In this document: piece by piece, positions 30,014 to 41,600 of the stretch
Layout of the letters: every line of letters begins with the position of its first letter
Numbering within the stretch: the stretch's first letter is position 1
Assembly: GCF_000006445.2 (NCBI RefSeq)
Contig: NC_006043.2
Span: 186,001-250,000, forward strand
Length of the DNA: 64,000 nt
Direction of reading: 5' to 3'
DNA from: Debaryomyces hansenii CBS767
Taxonomy: Eukaryota > Ascomycota > Pichiomycetes > Serinales > Debaryomycetaceae
The notes under the pieces: model-generated
Database searches by the model: none
Told to the model about the DNA's origin: nothing
The model's input: only the letters and a program-made list of their open reading frames with translations
Program-made: the position numbers and the translations under genes

Positions 30014-32206
30014 ATGAACAATCCTAAGATGCAACTGAATAATACCAATAGCAATTCCAATAATGTAAATATGAACAACAACGGAAGCCTGAAGTTACCG
30101 CAATGGCAACAGCAACAGCAGCAGCCATTGGCGAATTATACGTTACCGGGGGTCATTAATTACTTAACATCGGAGTTTACTGATCTTGAAAGATTCAAGA
30201 TCATGACAAACTTAGAGAAATCAGAAATGAAATATAAAATTGTACAATTACAGGGAGAACTTAATACATTAAGATATATAACTGAAAAACAAAAGTCCCG
30301 TATAGATGTGCTCGAAAAAGAGAATCAAAAATTACACAGGCAATTGAAACATGAAGGACGGGATAGTCAATCGGGAAGTGAAACCAAGAAGGAGGGAACG
30401 ATTAAAGAAGACGATATTGAAATACCCGAAATAGATTTACTAGAAATTCAGAAATCAAGAACACAATTGACGAAGTCCATGAGACAAGTATTGCATTTGT
30501 TAAAGACGCCCCATGCGAACAATATGAATCCTTTGAACCTAAATAATCCGGCCGATGAACTGAACGAATATGATGACTTAATAAAGAATGACAAATCGGA
30601 TGCGTTTTGTTTTTCTGAGAAGGGCGATACTCGGATTCCGGATTACAGTGGAAGAAGTCGCAAATATAACAAAGAAAGCATATTTTCACAATATTTGAAT
30701 GATATTCCTTTCGATTCCGAAAATCAGGGTTCAACTGAAAAAATTCAAGACGATCTGTGTCAGAACAACTTAACCGGAATAGGAGATATTAATGCGACAA
30801 GTATTCAATATTTAGCCCAACCTTCGGAAGAAAAGGAAGTATTTCCATCGTCAAACTATAAGGCAGAAGAAAGTGATGCCGAAACTGTAATCATGGATGA
30901 CTCTGATGGTGAAGAATTGGAATTGACGAAAACGAAGTCAAATCTCGCCAAGAAACCTGTCACCAACTCGAGTTCAGCTAACTACTCACCTGTCAAGTCA
31001 GAATTTCCTTCAGAATCAAATAATGTTACTGAGGATACGTATTCTGTAAAACCGAACGCGTTGATTACAACTAATGATCCTAAGTATGGGTCCTGCCGGA
31101 TGTTTACTTCTTGCTTGAATAACACAATAGTTTATTTGAATTACGACCACGATTCAGACGAAAATTTGGTTTTACTAAATGTATGGTCGACGTCATTGAA
31201 CAAATTGGTTGTTTCGAAAGAATTTACAGACACCATCGTTGAAAGGCCTACCAATATTATTGACATATACTGCGTTTCGCACGATGAAAGTAACCTGACG
31301 ATCTACTTATTGATTATCTATAAGTCCGGAACTGTTGATCATATTAAGCTTAACGAAAATTCCCAAATATCCAAGTCCTGTATTCTTAACCTTGCACCAA
31401 CAACTTTGAATTCATCCAAGTTGATTGAATTTAGGCATAAGTCTAGTCCTGAATCTAGAAATTTTGGTCTTGTTGTAACTGGTTTACAAAACCCTGCATC
31501 GATTCCATTTATCAAAGTCTATAATTTGATGGTAGATGCTATGAATTCGATAATTGAGACCGAAATTGGATCATACGTTAAAAGTTTCTTTAAGTTGCAA
31601 AATTTACAAGAATCTGATATGTTTGAGGTGGTCCACTGGTTCAAAAACGACGATACTACGTCCATAACAGACACATCGTCTCAAAAACCTAACAAGGGTA
31701 AATCCCACAAGAGAACGGTATCTTGCACCGATGTTTCTCTCTCTCCGTATGAGATCATCCTTAAATTAGGCTACCAGTTAATCAGATTTAATTTTGTCCT
31801 GAAAAAATACTACACTTTGATCGACGAACAGCATGGCGATACCACGAAAGACGTTTGTTTCAATGACCATTTAGCAATTTTTGTTGAAGTTAAGGAGGAT
31901 ATCTATAAATTAAGAGTATACGATTTAGTTAAGAAGACAACGATAAGTCAAACCAACTTCAATGGCTCGTTAGCCCAGAATTCTAGTCTTATCTTAGTCA
32001 GCGATCAGAAAAAGTATGCCATTGCTAGATTGGACAGAACTCATATTCAATTTTACGATTTGAATTTCTCCTTATTACATCATATCAACATTTCTCCTTT
32101 ACCCAATACTTTGTTATACGCCAATGGTGAAATTGTTTTAGCCACGGTCTCCAATAATTCCGTAGAAAATTTGGCTATTTACGATCTAAACACGTTTACT
32201 GCATAA
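30014..32206 (+). CDS. FAR8: Far8/striatin-like protein (FAR/STRIPAK complex)
   Basis: 730 residues from the ATG at 30014; an upstream in-frame GTG is not used. After an Asn/Gln-rich leader, residues about 35-120 read YTLPGVINYLTSEFTDLERFK followed by a long coiled coil (MKYKIVQLQGELNTLRYITE and on), which matches the striatin N-terminal pattern of a YTLPGIL-type caveolin-like start plus coiled coil. A disordered acidic stretch follows (about 130-350), then a C-terminal beta-rich region (about 360-730) that could be a degenerate WD-type propeller. Far8 is the striatin of the yeast FAR complex, acting in pheromone-arrest recovery and TORC2 antagonism. Assignment rests on architecture. Confidence 0.62.
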   Translation: MNNPKMQLNNTNSNSNNVNMNNNGSLKLPQWQQQQQQPLANYTLPGVINYLTSEFTDLERFKIMTNLEKSEMKYKIVQLQGELNTLRYITEKQKSRIDVLEKENQKLHRQLKHEGRDSQSGSETKKEGTIKEDDIEIPEIDLLEIQKSRTQLTKSMRQVLHLLKTPHANNMNPLNLNNPADELNEYDDLIKNDKSDAFCFSEKGDTRIPDYSGRSRKYNKESIFSQYLNDIPFDSENQGSTEKIQDDLCQNNLTGIGDINATSIQYLAQPSEEKEVFPSSNYKAEESDAETVIMDDSDGEELELTKTKSNLAKKPVTNSSSANYSPVKSEFPSESNNVTEDTYSVKPNALITTNDPKYGSCRMFTSCLNNTIVYLNYDHDSDENLVLLNVWSTSLNKLVVSKEFTDTIVERPTNIIDIYCVSHDESNLTIYLLIIYKSGTVDHIKLNENSQISKSCILNLAPTTLNSSKLIEFRHKSSPESRNFGLVVTGLQNPASIPFIKVYNLMVDAMNSIIETEIGSYVKSFFKLQNLQESDMFEVVHWFKNDDTTSITDTSSQKPNKGKSHKRTVSCTDVSLSPYEIILKLGYQLIRFNFVLKKYYTLIDEQHGDTTKDVCFNDHLAIFVEVKEDIYKLRVYDLVKKTTISQTNFNGSLAQNSSLILVSDQKKYAIARLDRTHIQFYDLNFSLLHHINISPLPNTLLYANGEIVLATVSNNSVENLAIYDLNTFTA

Positions 32207-32482
32207 TAGATAGTATTAGTCTATTTATCGTATCAATATACAGTGTTTCTACTTTTAATTCAAACTACCGGTTTAGAATTTGTAACACTAATTGCGAAAA
32301 ATTCTATTATGAAGTATTCTAATTTCCAAGTATTATCTTCAAATATAAAGTTATCATTAATATTCATGTTATTGTTATATATATATTTTAGTAGTCACAT
32401 TGAATGTGTGAATATTTTACACTGTATATACTAATTTAAGAAAATATCATATTTTGCAGCCTATATGGAATAATTCCGTAAT

Positions 32483-33725
32483 ATGTCTTCTAGTAATATC
32501 GATACTATCGGACAATCTAATGAAGGTAGTACAGCCTTATCAAATACGCTTAGTCCTCTGAAACCAGAAGTCGATGATGATAATTATGATGATGACCCCC
32601 AGGCTTTCAGCCTTATCCGCTTCTTTGGGGTCTGCTATGTTTTTAGAAGCAAGTCAAGATGTAATGGAAAAGTTAATGTTGGATCTGTTGCTGCAACTTT
32701 AGGTACTTCTTTGTGTATTCGGTTTTGCCTCTGGCCCTATTATTTGGGAACCATGAGCTCCTGCTGCGATGTTAGACCTATTTGGGGCTGTTAATAGGGG
32801 ACAAGCTATGGCCCCTTTTGTAATGGTCGTCTTCGGTGGACCTATGTAATTCTAGAAGGCTTTATTATTAAGAATTCCGCATTAGGTTGGAGATGGGCCT
32901 TTTACTTCACTAGTTTGGTCGCTGCCGTTTCATTAAGTTTCATTTGGTTACCTGGAAACTCATCATCCTTTAATTTTGGTGTGAAAGGCTGAAACCTTAC
33001 GGAGACGTACAGAAATTTGGGTCATATGCGCTCCTCATGGGGAATCCTCTTCATCATTTAAGGAAATCGTTGAAAAGAATAAGACCCTTGGTCATGCTAT
33101 TCACCTAGCCTATATTATTATTAATTAGCATTTATAATGTTTTTTATCTAGATTATTATATTTGTTTTTTACAGCTATTCCTTTGATCTTTATGGGAGAG
33201 TATGGGTTTACTCGAGGTGTTGCGGAATTACCATATTTATCAATGTTGGTAGATATTTTTATTGGTAGCTTTGTTTGTACACTATTTGAAAAGAGATTCA
33301 ACAAAGCTATGGCTAAGAATAATGGAAAACCTATTCCCGAAGAAAGGTTGTCTCCCATGATATTTGGATCAATATTTTTTGCAATTGGACTCTTCTTGTT
33401 AGCTTGGAGCGGCTCTTATCCAGAACATGTTCACTGGATTGTTCCCACAATTGGCAGTTCCTTTATTGGTTTTGGTTTAATTACTATCTTTTTGCCATGC
33501 ATGAACTATATTATTGATTGTTATTTAATGTTTGCAGCATCTGCCATGGCAGCCAACACCTTTTTGAGGTCTATGTTTGGAGGAGCGTTCCCTTTATTTG
33601 CCCGTCAGATGTTTGTGAATATGAAAATACAATGGGTAGGTATTTTATTAGGCTGTGTTAGTGTTGTGTTGTTACCAGTACCTTTCTTATTTTACAGTTA
33701 TGGCCGAAAGATTAGAGAAAAGTAG
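32483..33725 (+). pseudogene. Broken DHA1-family MFS exporter (drug/polyamine:H+ antiporter type)
   Basis: Pieces of one transporter are spread over several frames. The N-terminal piece (32483-32794) has a typical acidic leader, then reads through GSVAATLGTSLC before the frame is lost. The other frames give SASLGSAMFLEASQDVMEK, GFASGPIIWEP, NRGQAMAPFVMVVFGGP and LGWRWAFYFTSL. The C-terminal piece (from 33162, no ATG needed) is well kept: FTAIPLIFMGEYGF, LPYLSMLVDIFIGSF, AASAMAANTFLRSMFGGAFPLFA and a final FYSYGRKIREK. At least four frame changes plus stops, and an apparent loss of about 60 residues after GPIIWEP. The remaining span of about 414 codons is shorter than the about 550 usual for the family. 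Confidence 0.85.
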
Positions 33726-34030
33726 AAGTTTGCCTTTGTTTTGTAATAGTCTATATAATAAATAATACATACTCACGTATTTGTTTAGACCTATTGGGAT
33801 TGAGTGTGTAGAATGATCATTAAAAAGCAACTCGTAATTTAGAACGTATATCCTTAAGAAAATTTGTCAAGTTCTTTATGTTCTATATGTTACCAGTTCC
33901 ATATAAGCTAATTGACTCCCTCTAGAAATCATTGGGACTTTGAATTAGTCAACGAGGATCATTAACCAAAGTATATTAAAGTCATATTTAAATTACTATA
34001 AGATCATTAGAAAGTCTGCGATTATAGCCT
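33726..34030. other. Intergenic region, 305 bp
   Basis: Convergent gap between the DHA1 relic and the Dal5-like permease gene. Nothing recognised. Confidence 0.55.
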
Positions 34031-35584
34031 CTAAGTTGTGTATAAGAAAGTTGCCTGTTGTTTGTCGGTCAAATCATACATTAGATCTGTCTCTTCGGAG
34101 GCAACAGCAATTTGAATTTCGATGTTTTGATCGCATTCTACCATAGCTTTCTTATTTCTGTTATTCAAAACACAAATGAACCAATAGAGTATACTGAGCA
34201 AAATACAAACACAGAAAGATACCATCATCCCAGTAAACCCACCGGTGTACTTTGGTGCCTCTTCAGCTCTAAATGTTTGTGGTCCGATTAATGCCCCTGC
34301 TGCATATCCTAGATAATTCATACTGTAAACAACAGATTTTTTTGTATTTCCAGCAGTATTAGCCTGAGCCAAGGACATCATAATGACATATGGAGCAAAA
34401 TAGAAATAAGCCAAATAGAGCCCAAACAACTGAGGTCCAATTTTAGACTGGTCAATAGTATAAAGTAGTATAGCACCGATTAATGGAATAAATAACGAAA
34501 TCACACAAATTAAACATCTTTTGTTAGGAAACTTTGTAGTAGCATATGTGAATCCTATTGTTGCCAATGTAGCGATTACACCTGTTGGCATACTCATTAG
34601 TGATGATTCCATGGCAGAAAAGCCCAAATTATTAATAATAATGGAAGAAAAAGCACTAAGACCACCATTTGTAATATTAATTCCTATATTGAAAAGCATG
34701 ATAATGTAAGACTTAGGCTCCAAAAGTGCTTCAACCATCTGTTCCCATTTCCAATCATTTGATTCTATACCTGTTTGATTTTTAACCACTTTCTTAATAA
34801 GAAAATACTTTTCTCTATCAGTTAAAAACTTCGTGTTCATAGGGGTATCTGGTAAATAGAAGAAGATAAAACAACTCCAAGTAAAAGAAATAGATCCCAC
34901 CATTAAATATAGATACTTCCACTTAGGTATATTGTCATTAAAATTTCCAACTAGCCAAGACAAAAACCCATTTATTACTGATGAGGCAAAAGCAAATACA
35001 TAGGCTAACCTAGGCGCCTGTTCCTTTTTTATGTAGAAACGAGTAACCATTAAAGTGCATCCAGGAACAATTGCACATTCAATAAAACCCAAGAGGAAAC
35101 GCAAAGCAGCAAACCCTGCAAAATTGTGGCCAGCGCAAAATAGTAAAGTTAATGCACTCCAAAGTAATGATGCAACAACTAAGACCATTCCTAGTCTAAA
35201 TTTTTGCAATATAAAAGTCATTGGCCACATTCCCACAAGGGATCCTATGAATATGATAGAACCTAACCACGAATATTCGGACCCCAGTAAATTGTTGTCC
35301 TCAGTGAACCCATATATAGCTGCAGTACTTATGCACTGCTTATCAACCGCTCCCAATGTGGCTGTGAAAAAAAGCATTGGCAAAAGTCTCCAATCGAGCT
35401 TACGAACAATTCTCTTTTCTTCTCCTTCTTGTATTTCTCCATAGATACCTTCTCTTTCGGCAAGAAATATACCAGCCTTATCTATTAATTTATCGAAGTC
35501 CTTATGTTCGTTTTCATGATTCTCACTGACTTCTTGCTTATCTAATGAAACCTCTTCGACTATAGAGGATCCTTTGTCTTTCAT
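34031..35584 (-). CDS. MFS permease, Dal5 (allantoate/anion:cation symporter) family
   Basis: A 517-residue membrane protein with about 12 hydrophobic segments and cytosolic charged ends. The opening RKLDWRLLPMLFFTATLGAVDKQ is the start of helix 1 in the Dal5/ACS family, and LRFLLGFIECAIVPGCTLMVTRFY near residue 160 is the family's helix-4 block. Family members carry allantoate, ureidosuccinate, dipeptides, nicotinate and similar organic anions, so the substrate is open. A GGAAGGTCGAGTCGAG site lies 184 bp before the start, shared in type with OXP1 and both oxidases in the island. It is the first intact gene of the catabolic island. Confidence 0.88.
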   Translation of the reverse strand: MKDKGSSIVEEVSLDKQEVSENHENEHKDFDKLIDKAGIFLAEREGIYGEIQEGEEKRIVRKLDWRLLPMLFFTATLGAVDKQCISTAAIYGFTEDNNLLGSEYSWLGSIIFIGSLVGMWPMTFILQKFRLGMVLVVASLLWSALTLLFCAGHNFAGFAALRFLLGFIECAIVPGCTLMVTRFYIKKEQAPRLAYVFAFASSVINGFLSWLVGNFNDNIPKWKYLYLMVGSISFTWSCFIFFYLPDTPMNTKFLTDREKYFLIKKVVKNQTGIESNDWKWEQMVEALLEPKSYIIMLFNIGINITNGGLSAFSSIIINNLGFSAMESSLMSMPTGVIATLATIGFTYATTKFPNKRCLICVISLFIPLIGAILLYTIDQSKIGPQLFGLYLAYFYFAPYVIMMSLAQANTAGNTKKSVVYSMNYLGYAAGALIGPQTFRAEEAPKYTGGFTGMMVSFCVCILLSILYWFICVLNNRNKKAMVECDQNIEIQIAVASEETDLMYDLTDKQQATFLYTT

Positions 35585-36419
35585 GATGTATAAGACAAAT
35601 ATATGTTACCAAACAAAAAAGTTTCTAATATGAACCAGTGTAGATCATTGATTTAATATATGTATATATATAGCTTGTAATATCTCGTATCTGTTAAATG
35701 TAATACATTGTTTTGCTTTTATATCTTTTGACTTATCTTTAGCCCCCGCAATTTTGTTCCCTGGAAGGTCGAGTCGAGCTGAGATTTTAAACGTCAATTT
35801 TACGGCAGGTGGAAACGACCCCACAAATTATTCGCGTCAACAACAATAATTCATTACGTATTATGGACAAAAATCTTAATTGAAAAAGCGGAAATGTTTT
35901 TAGCCCCTGCATACCTCAATATGAACAACTGTATACATATTCCAGCAAAATAATAACTAGTATTAACGGTTTTAGGGTATGATTCTGAGTCTGCATTGTC
36001 CTAGACAACGCACAAAATGGACAAGGCCGACCGCTTAGCCCTATTCCTATCTACGATATGCTTTGGAAACACGCTTTTAGACATCTTGTCGTATAATAAC
36101 TACATATCTCTGGAATTTTTACCAGATTAAGGTTATCAGGAGTAAAATGAAAATTCCGGGTAATGATGCTGAAATGAACGGTTCTTCAATGATTAAAACT
36201 TAAGGTTCTTGTATTTTGCTGTATCGGTTCGTGTTGCTTTAACATCAAGATCGTTATCATGATATATGACGTATAGAGTTAAGTAAATGCCTATCTTTAG
36301 GTTCTTTTTTCAAAAACATTTTGGGTAGATAAGAAGGCCGCAGGGCACATAACAGTGATTATTTGTAATTATTCTTCGTTATTGTTAATCGATACAAGCT
36401 AACTAATAAACCAATTGAT
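35585..36419. other. Divergent promoter region, permease and Zn2Cys6 regulator, 835 bp
   Basis: Contains the GTCG-N3-CGAG site (35768-35778) near the permease. The rest, toward the regulator gene, is AT-rich with no coding frame and no other element I can name. Confidence 0.55.
35763..35778. promoter_or_regulatory. Candidate operator a: GGAAG-GTCG-N3-CGAG
   Basis: GGAAGGTCGAGTCGAG, with GTCG at 35768-35771 and CGAG at 35775-35778, one base from a perfect GTCG-N3-CGAC palindrome. It lies 184 bp upstream of the Dal5-like permease start. Confidence 0.5.
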
Positions 36420-38326
36420 ATGGCACGGTGTAAAGGGATGGTAGAGAAAAGAACTAACAAAGGGTGTATCACTTGTAAACAACGTCGAGTAAAATGTGAT
36501 GGTATGTTCGATCTATATTTTTATGGGACGCCTCCAAAGATAAGTTACTAATTAGTAAAATAGAACAGAAACCTCGTTGTTCAAATTGTTTAAGACTAAA
36601 GCATGAGTGCAATTATGATTTACAATTAAAATGGGAAGATGAAATGTTGGCCAAAGGTTTAATATTTGGGCGATCAGAAAGAAATAGAAAGAAACTTAAA
36701 GCAAGGAAAGATTCAACCGAGAACAATAGAGACGATGTAAATATCGACAAAAGTTTAGACGTACAGTCAATCCAGAAGGCACCCTTAAAGGGAAAAAGTC
36801 TATTTTTGAATACTACGATTAATGATTTAAAAAGTATTTATGAAGTGCCTGACGAGCAGTTGGCTACGAATAGTGACCCGACCTCGATTTATCATTCTTT
36901 TGAAACTTACACATTTGATAACCAGTATGATAAAAAGTCTTTTAAAGTTATGGATACTGATATCCAACTTATTAGTAAGCCAGATAATATTTGGGGAGCC
37001 TATAATGATTTTAATTTCGAGGATTATTTGAATCCTTTCTGTGATGATACAAGCTATTTTCCGCTAGTAAATGACTTATCCTTCTTTCCTTTCAATTATG
37101 ATACAATGGATTACAATTTATTTGAGTATTTTGTGAAAAAAATATGTCCCGTGTGCATTTGCTATTCAGAAAGAGGAATACCCTCAGAAGCAGATACTCC
37201 AATAAATTCCCAAAGTGATAAGATTAACCCATATCTCAAATATATTGTTCCATTAGGAATGAAGTCTGAATTACTATTTAAGACAATAGTAGCAATTGCC
37301 GCAAACGAGTTGAATATTGTGCAATATCGTAGTTTTTATGAAGACATAGCCCGCAATTCCATGTCATATGTGTTGGAAGAGCTTCCAAAGTTGATTCATA
37401 AAGGAAAAGTTACAAATTCCAATAATTGGGACGAAATATTGCCGACAATTTTAATGCTATGTTTTGCAGATATATCCACCGAGTGCGGTCGAATATGGAT
37501 CTTGCATCTTAATGGAGCGAAAGAATTCATCAGATACTTAATCGACAGTCAAGTGGAAGGTGAATTAAGTAAATTCGTTGTGAGGTATTTTATATCACAT
37601 GAAATAATGGGACAGACAGCGTGGTCAGATCAGCCAAATAATCTTCTTTGGGACCCATTTTTTGAAGATTTAAAGTATGACTATGACACCAATATCGATT
37701 TGGTTCTTGGATGTAGCCCTTATCTTATAAGTCTCATTAATAGTATAACCATGTTAGGTGATTATACAGAAACCTTGGATTTTGGATTAAAGCATACTAG
37801 AGATTCAATCCAGCCAGACATATTGAAACAGAGAGATCGATTGGAATTGGAATTGGTTAATCTTGAACAAAAACTAACGGTGGAGGAAATCAACGAATCC
37901 GCAGTATATGTGCGGCAGATTGCTAGAGTCAAAAAAATAGCGGCGATACTATACCTTTTTATCAGGGTTGACCAAGAGCTTTATTTTACTTTAGGAAAGA
38001 GCTTCTACAGACAGTGTCACCTTAGGTTGAAGAACATGAGGCCTTGGGTCTTAGAAGCTATAGATATAATGAATAATATGAACACATCCTCTATGTCTCT
38101 CCTTTGGCCTTTATTTATAGTGGGCGTGGTTTCATATGATGATGAAGACCATCGCCATTTCGTACTTCACAGACTACAAGAAATGGAAATGTCTCGTAAA
38201 TTGGCTAGTGTGAGGATGGCGAAACATACTATTGAAACCTTATGGAAAGAAAAAGACCTTGGCTGTCTGTTATTAAACTGGAAAGATATGATGAGAGGAC
38301 GCGCGGATACAATAAGTTTAGCTTAG
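36420..38326 (+). CDS. Zn2Cys6 transcription factor (Uga3-like class), gene with one intron
   Basis: Spliced from 36420-36501 and 36564-38326, 614 residues. Exon 1 gives 27 codons and one base, ending VKCD; joining restores the full zinc cluster, C16-x2-C19-x6-C26-x6-C33-x2-C36-x6-C43. The following LKWEDEMLAKGLIFGRS is the post-cluster segment typical of the Fungal_trans_2 regulators, which include Uga3. The rest is helical with the usual middle homology region. Without the intron the gene would appear to start at 36644 and lack its DNA-binding domain. Position between the permease and OXP1 suggests it controls the island. Confidence 0.87.
36502..36563 (+). other. Intron within the Zn2Cys6 gene, 62 bp
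   Basis: Donor GTATGT at 36502, branch site TACTAAT at 36546-36552, acceptor TAG ending at 36563, phase 1. An earlier TAG at 36553-36555 overlaps the branch site and would bring in an in-frame stop, so it is not the acceptor. Confidence 0.88.
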
Positions 38327-38483
38327 ATAGTTATGTACACTAACTTTTTTTTTATGTGACAACAGTTTATGTAATGATATAGTAGACTGCGAATATTGTA
38401 CATGATCTTTAGTATCCTTATGATAATGAGTTTCCCCACACTCTAAATTGTACTCCAAGATCATATCGCGACAAAAACTACTC

Positions 38484-38496
38484 AGTCGATTCGACT
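38484..38496. promoter_or_regulatory. Candidate operator e: AGTCGATTCGACT
   Basis: A perfect palindrome of two AGTCGA-type arms, GTCG-ATT-CGAC at its core, 198 bp before the OXP1 ATG. Confidence 0.55.
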
Positions 38497-38544
38497 TGCC
38501 AATATTCCTTCAAGTAGTATACAGTACTTTAATTTAGAAGTTAG

Positions 38545-38555
38545 GTCTAATCGAC
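38545..38555. promoter_or_regulatory. Candidate operator f: GTCT-AAT-CGAC
   Basis: One base from the perfect GTCG-N3-CGAC palindrome, 139 bp before the OXP1 ATG. The right arm AATCGACT is the same as in operator e. Confidence 0.45.
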
Positions 38556-38693
38556 TGGCTGAAAATGCCAATATAATTTAAAGTTAAACTTATCTGAGGT
38601 AGATAAGGTATATAAGTATGACAATTTCCATATATTGAAAAGATTAGTTTTCGTTAACTATAATATAAAGTAATAAGTATTACAGAATTGATT

Positions 38694-41600
38694 ATGACAG
38701 CGTCCGATCGTGTTGTAATAGCTATAGATAGAGGAGGAACCTTCACAGATGTGATATACAAATACAAAGGAATTGAGAAAACATTCAAGTTATTATCTGT
38801 TGACCCTTCAAATTATCAAGATTCCAATATTGAAGGAATCAGAAGAGTGTTAGAAAAAGTAACCGATAGGAAAATACCTAGGGGTAGTCAATTGGATACG
38901 TCTATAGTTTCATCTATTAGACTTGGGACTACAGTTGCGACTAATGCTCTTTTGGAAAGGAAAGGTGCAAGATGTGCGTTGGTAACTACTAAAGGGTTTA
39001 AGGATTTACTTCATATTGGTGATCAATCGAGACCAGACTTATTTGCGCTTGATATAACTAAGCCAGGTGTTCTTTACGAAAAAGTTATCGAAGCGGAAGA
39101 ACGTGTTACTCTTCCAGCATTCACAGTTGATCCAAATAGGTATGACTGTCAAGATCTCTTTGACGGTGAAAAATATGTTAGAGGTCAAACGAAAGAAATA
39201 TTCGAAATTTTGGAGCCATTGGATGAAGTAAAACTTCGAGAAGAATTGTCACTTTTGAAAAAAGATGGAATTGATTCCATTGCGATTGTTTTCATCCATG
39301 GGTTTAATTTTCAAGCTCATGAAAAAGCTGCTGGTAAAATAGCTCAAGAACTTGGATTTCGAAATATTTCTTTATCTCATAAAGTTCTTCCAGTTATAAA
39401 AGCTGTTACTAGGGGGCACTCCACCACCGTGGATGCATATTTAACACCAATTGTAAAAGAGTATATTTCTAATTTTTTAAGCGGATTGAAACCTGACTAT
39501 AATGATCATACAAAAATCGAATTTATGCAATCTGACGGTGGATTATGTTCTTATGAGAAGTTTTCAGGGCTTCGGTCGTTATTATCAGGTCCTGCTGGTG
39601 GCGTTGTCGGCCAGGCTATGACTTGTTACGACCAAAATAACAAAATTCCCGTAATTGGCTTCGATATGGGTGGAACTTCTACTGATGTTTCACGTTATGC
39701 TGGGGATTTTGAGTTTTCATTTGAAAGTATAACGGCAGGTATTAAAATAGCAGCTCCTCAAATTGACGTGAATACTGTTGCAGCTGGTGGTGGATCTATA
39801 TTATTTTATAGGAATGGGACGTTTTTTGTGGGTCCTGAGTCTGCCAGCGCTCATCCAGGTCCAGCTTGCTACAGAAAGGGTGGACCTCTTACAATAACCG
39901 ATGCAAATCTTTTTATAGGAAGATTATTGCCAAAGTACTTTCCACATATCTTCGGTGATGCTGAGGATCAACCTCTTGATTTCGAAGTAACCAAACAGAA
40001 GTTTGAGGCATTAACGAAAGTTATTAATAGGGAGAATCCAGATTCCCCCAAAACCCCCCAAGGAGTCGCTCTTGGGTTTCTCGAAGTTGCTAATTTTCAA
40101 ATGGCTAAACCTATCAGGGAACTTACAGGGTCTAAAGGCCACGATATATCTGGTCATTCATTGGCGTCCTTTGGTGGTGCTGGTGGTCAACATGCTGCAT
40201 CAATTGCCCAATTATTGAAAATTAATCGCATATTAATACATAAACACTCTTCAATATTATCAGCTTACGGTATATTAGTTGCTGACCTAGTTAGTGAAAA
40301 ACAGCAGCCTTGTTCTGAAATTATTGATTCCCAGTCAGTCAATATATTGCTTAAAAAATGTGATAAATTAAAAGAGGAAGCTATCGAGGAGCTCCTTATG
40401 GAATCTGTTGCCCCAAGTACGATTAGTTGTAAATTATATTTTAATATGGGCTATGAGGGTTCTGATACCCGCTTTATGGTTCTTCAGCCAGAGATGAACC
40501 AATTTTTAGAACTCTTCTATGAAATTCACCAACGTGAACTTGGCTTCAACGATAGAAGTCGAAATGTAATTGTATCAGATATACGAGTTAGAGTAACTGG
40601 AAATACGGCTGACAATGAAAGAGAAATTTCTCCTTATGATGAGCTCGAATCTACAGAAATTACAGAAGTCTCTAAGAATAAGGCAGAGGAAACAGTGTTA
40701 ATATATTTTGAAGGAGGATATCAAAATTCAGAAGTATATTTCTTAGAAAATTTAACTACGGGTTCGGTTGTAAATGGCCCTGCATTAATATTAGATTCAA
40801 CACAGACAATCCTAGTATCCCCACAATGCCAGGCTACTGTTTTGTCCAGACATATAGTAATGGATTTGAAGCTGAATAAAATTGAATGCATAAGTTCTAA
40901 GGTTGTTGATCCTATTAAATTGGCAATCTTCGCAAACAGATTTATGTCTATAGCAGACGACATGTCAAGAACATTGCAAAAGATTTCGGTAAGTGCTAAT
41001 ATTAAGGAAAGAATGGATTATTCGTGTGCACTATTTGATAATGAAGGTAATTTAACTGCAAATGCTCCGAATGTACCAGTGCATTTGGGATCAATGTCGT
41101 CTGCCATAAGGTATCAGTTGGAATATTGGAAAGATGATTTACACGAAGGCGATATACTTTGTACTAATTCTCCGAGTGTTGGCGGAACTCACTTACCAGA
41201 CTTAACTATAATCTCACCTGTATTTTATGATTCGAAGCTTCAGTTTGTTGTTGCATCAAGGGCCCATCATTCAGAGATTGGAGGATCTGCTCCTGGATCA
41301 TCATCATCTTATGCGAGGGATATTGTCGACGAAGGTGTTAATATCAAGACCTGGAAGATTGTTCAGAATGGCAAATTTGATGATGATGGATTGTTGAAGC
41401 ATTTTGTTGAAGAACCTAAATCACATGGTGTATGCGGTACAAGGAATATAGATGATAATATCTCTGACTTGAAGGCACAAATTGCAGCGAATCAAAGAGG
41501 AATAAATTTATTATTAGAACTTTTTAAAGAATATGGAAGTGACGTAGTATTATTCTATATGAGAAGTGTTAAGAAGACTGCTGAATTAGCAGTGAGAAGT

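Larger units (their letters stand above)
38327..38693. promoter_or_regulatory. Promoter region of OXP1, 367 bp
   Basis: Holds two copies of the island palindrome (38484-38496 and 38545-38555) before OXP1. The remainder is AT-rich with the 3' end of the upstream regulator. Confidence 0.5.

Noticed and set aside
32243..32434. 63-residue hydrophobic frame after the Far8-like gene
   Set aside because: No ATG at its start and AT-rich composition; nothing family-like.
35771..35795. CTGAGA stretch as a TPP riboswitch
   Set aside because: Only the short CTGAGA is present, on the strand opposite to the nearby permease, with no other conserved parts of the riboswitch.
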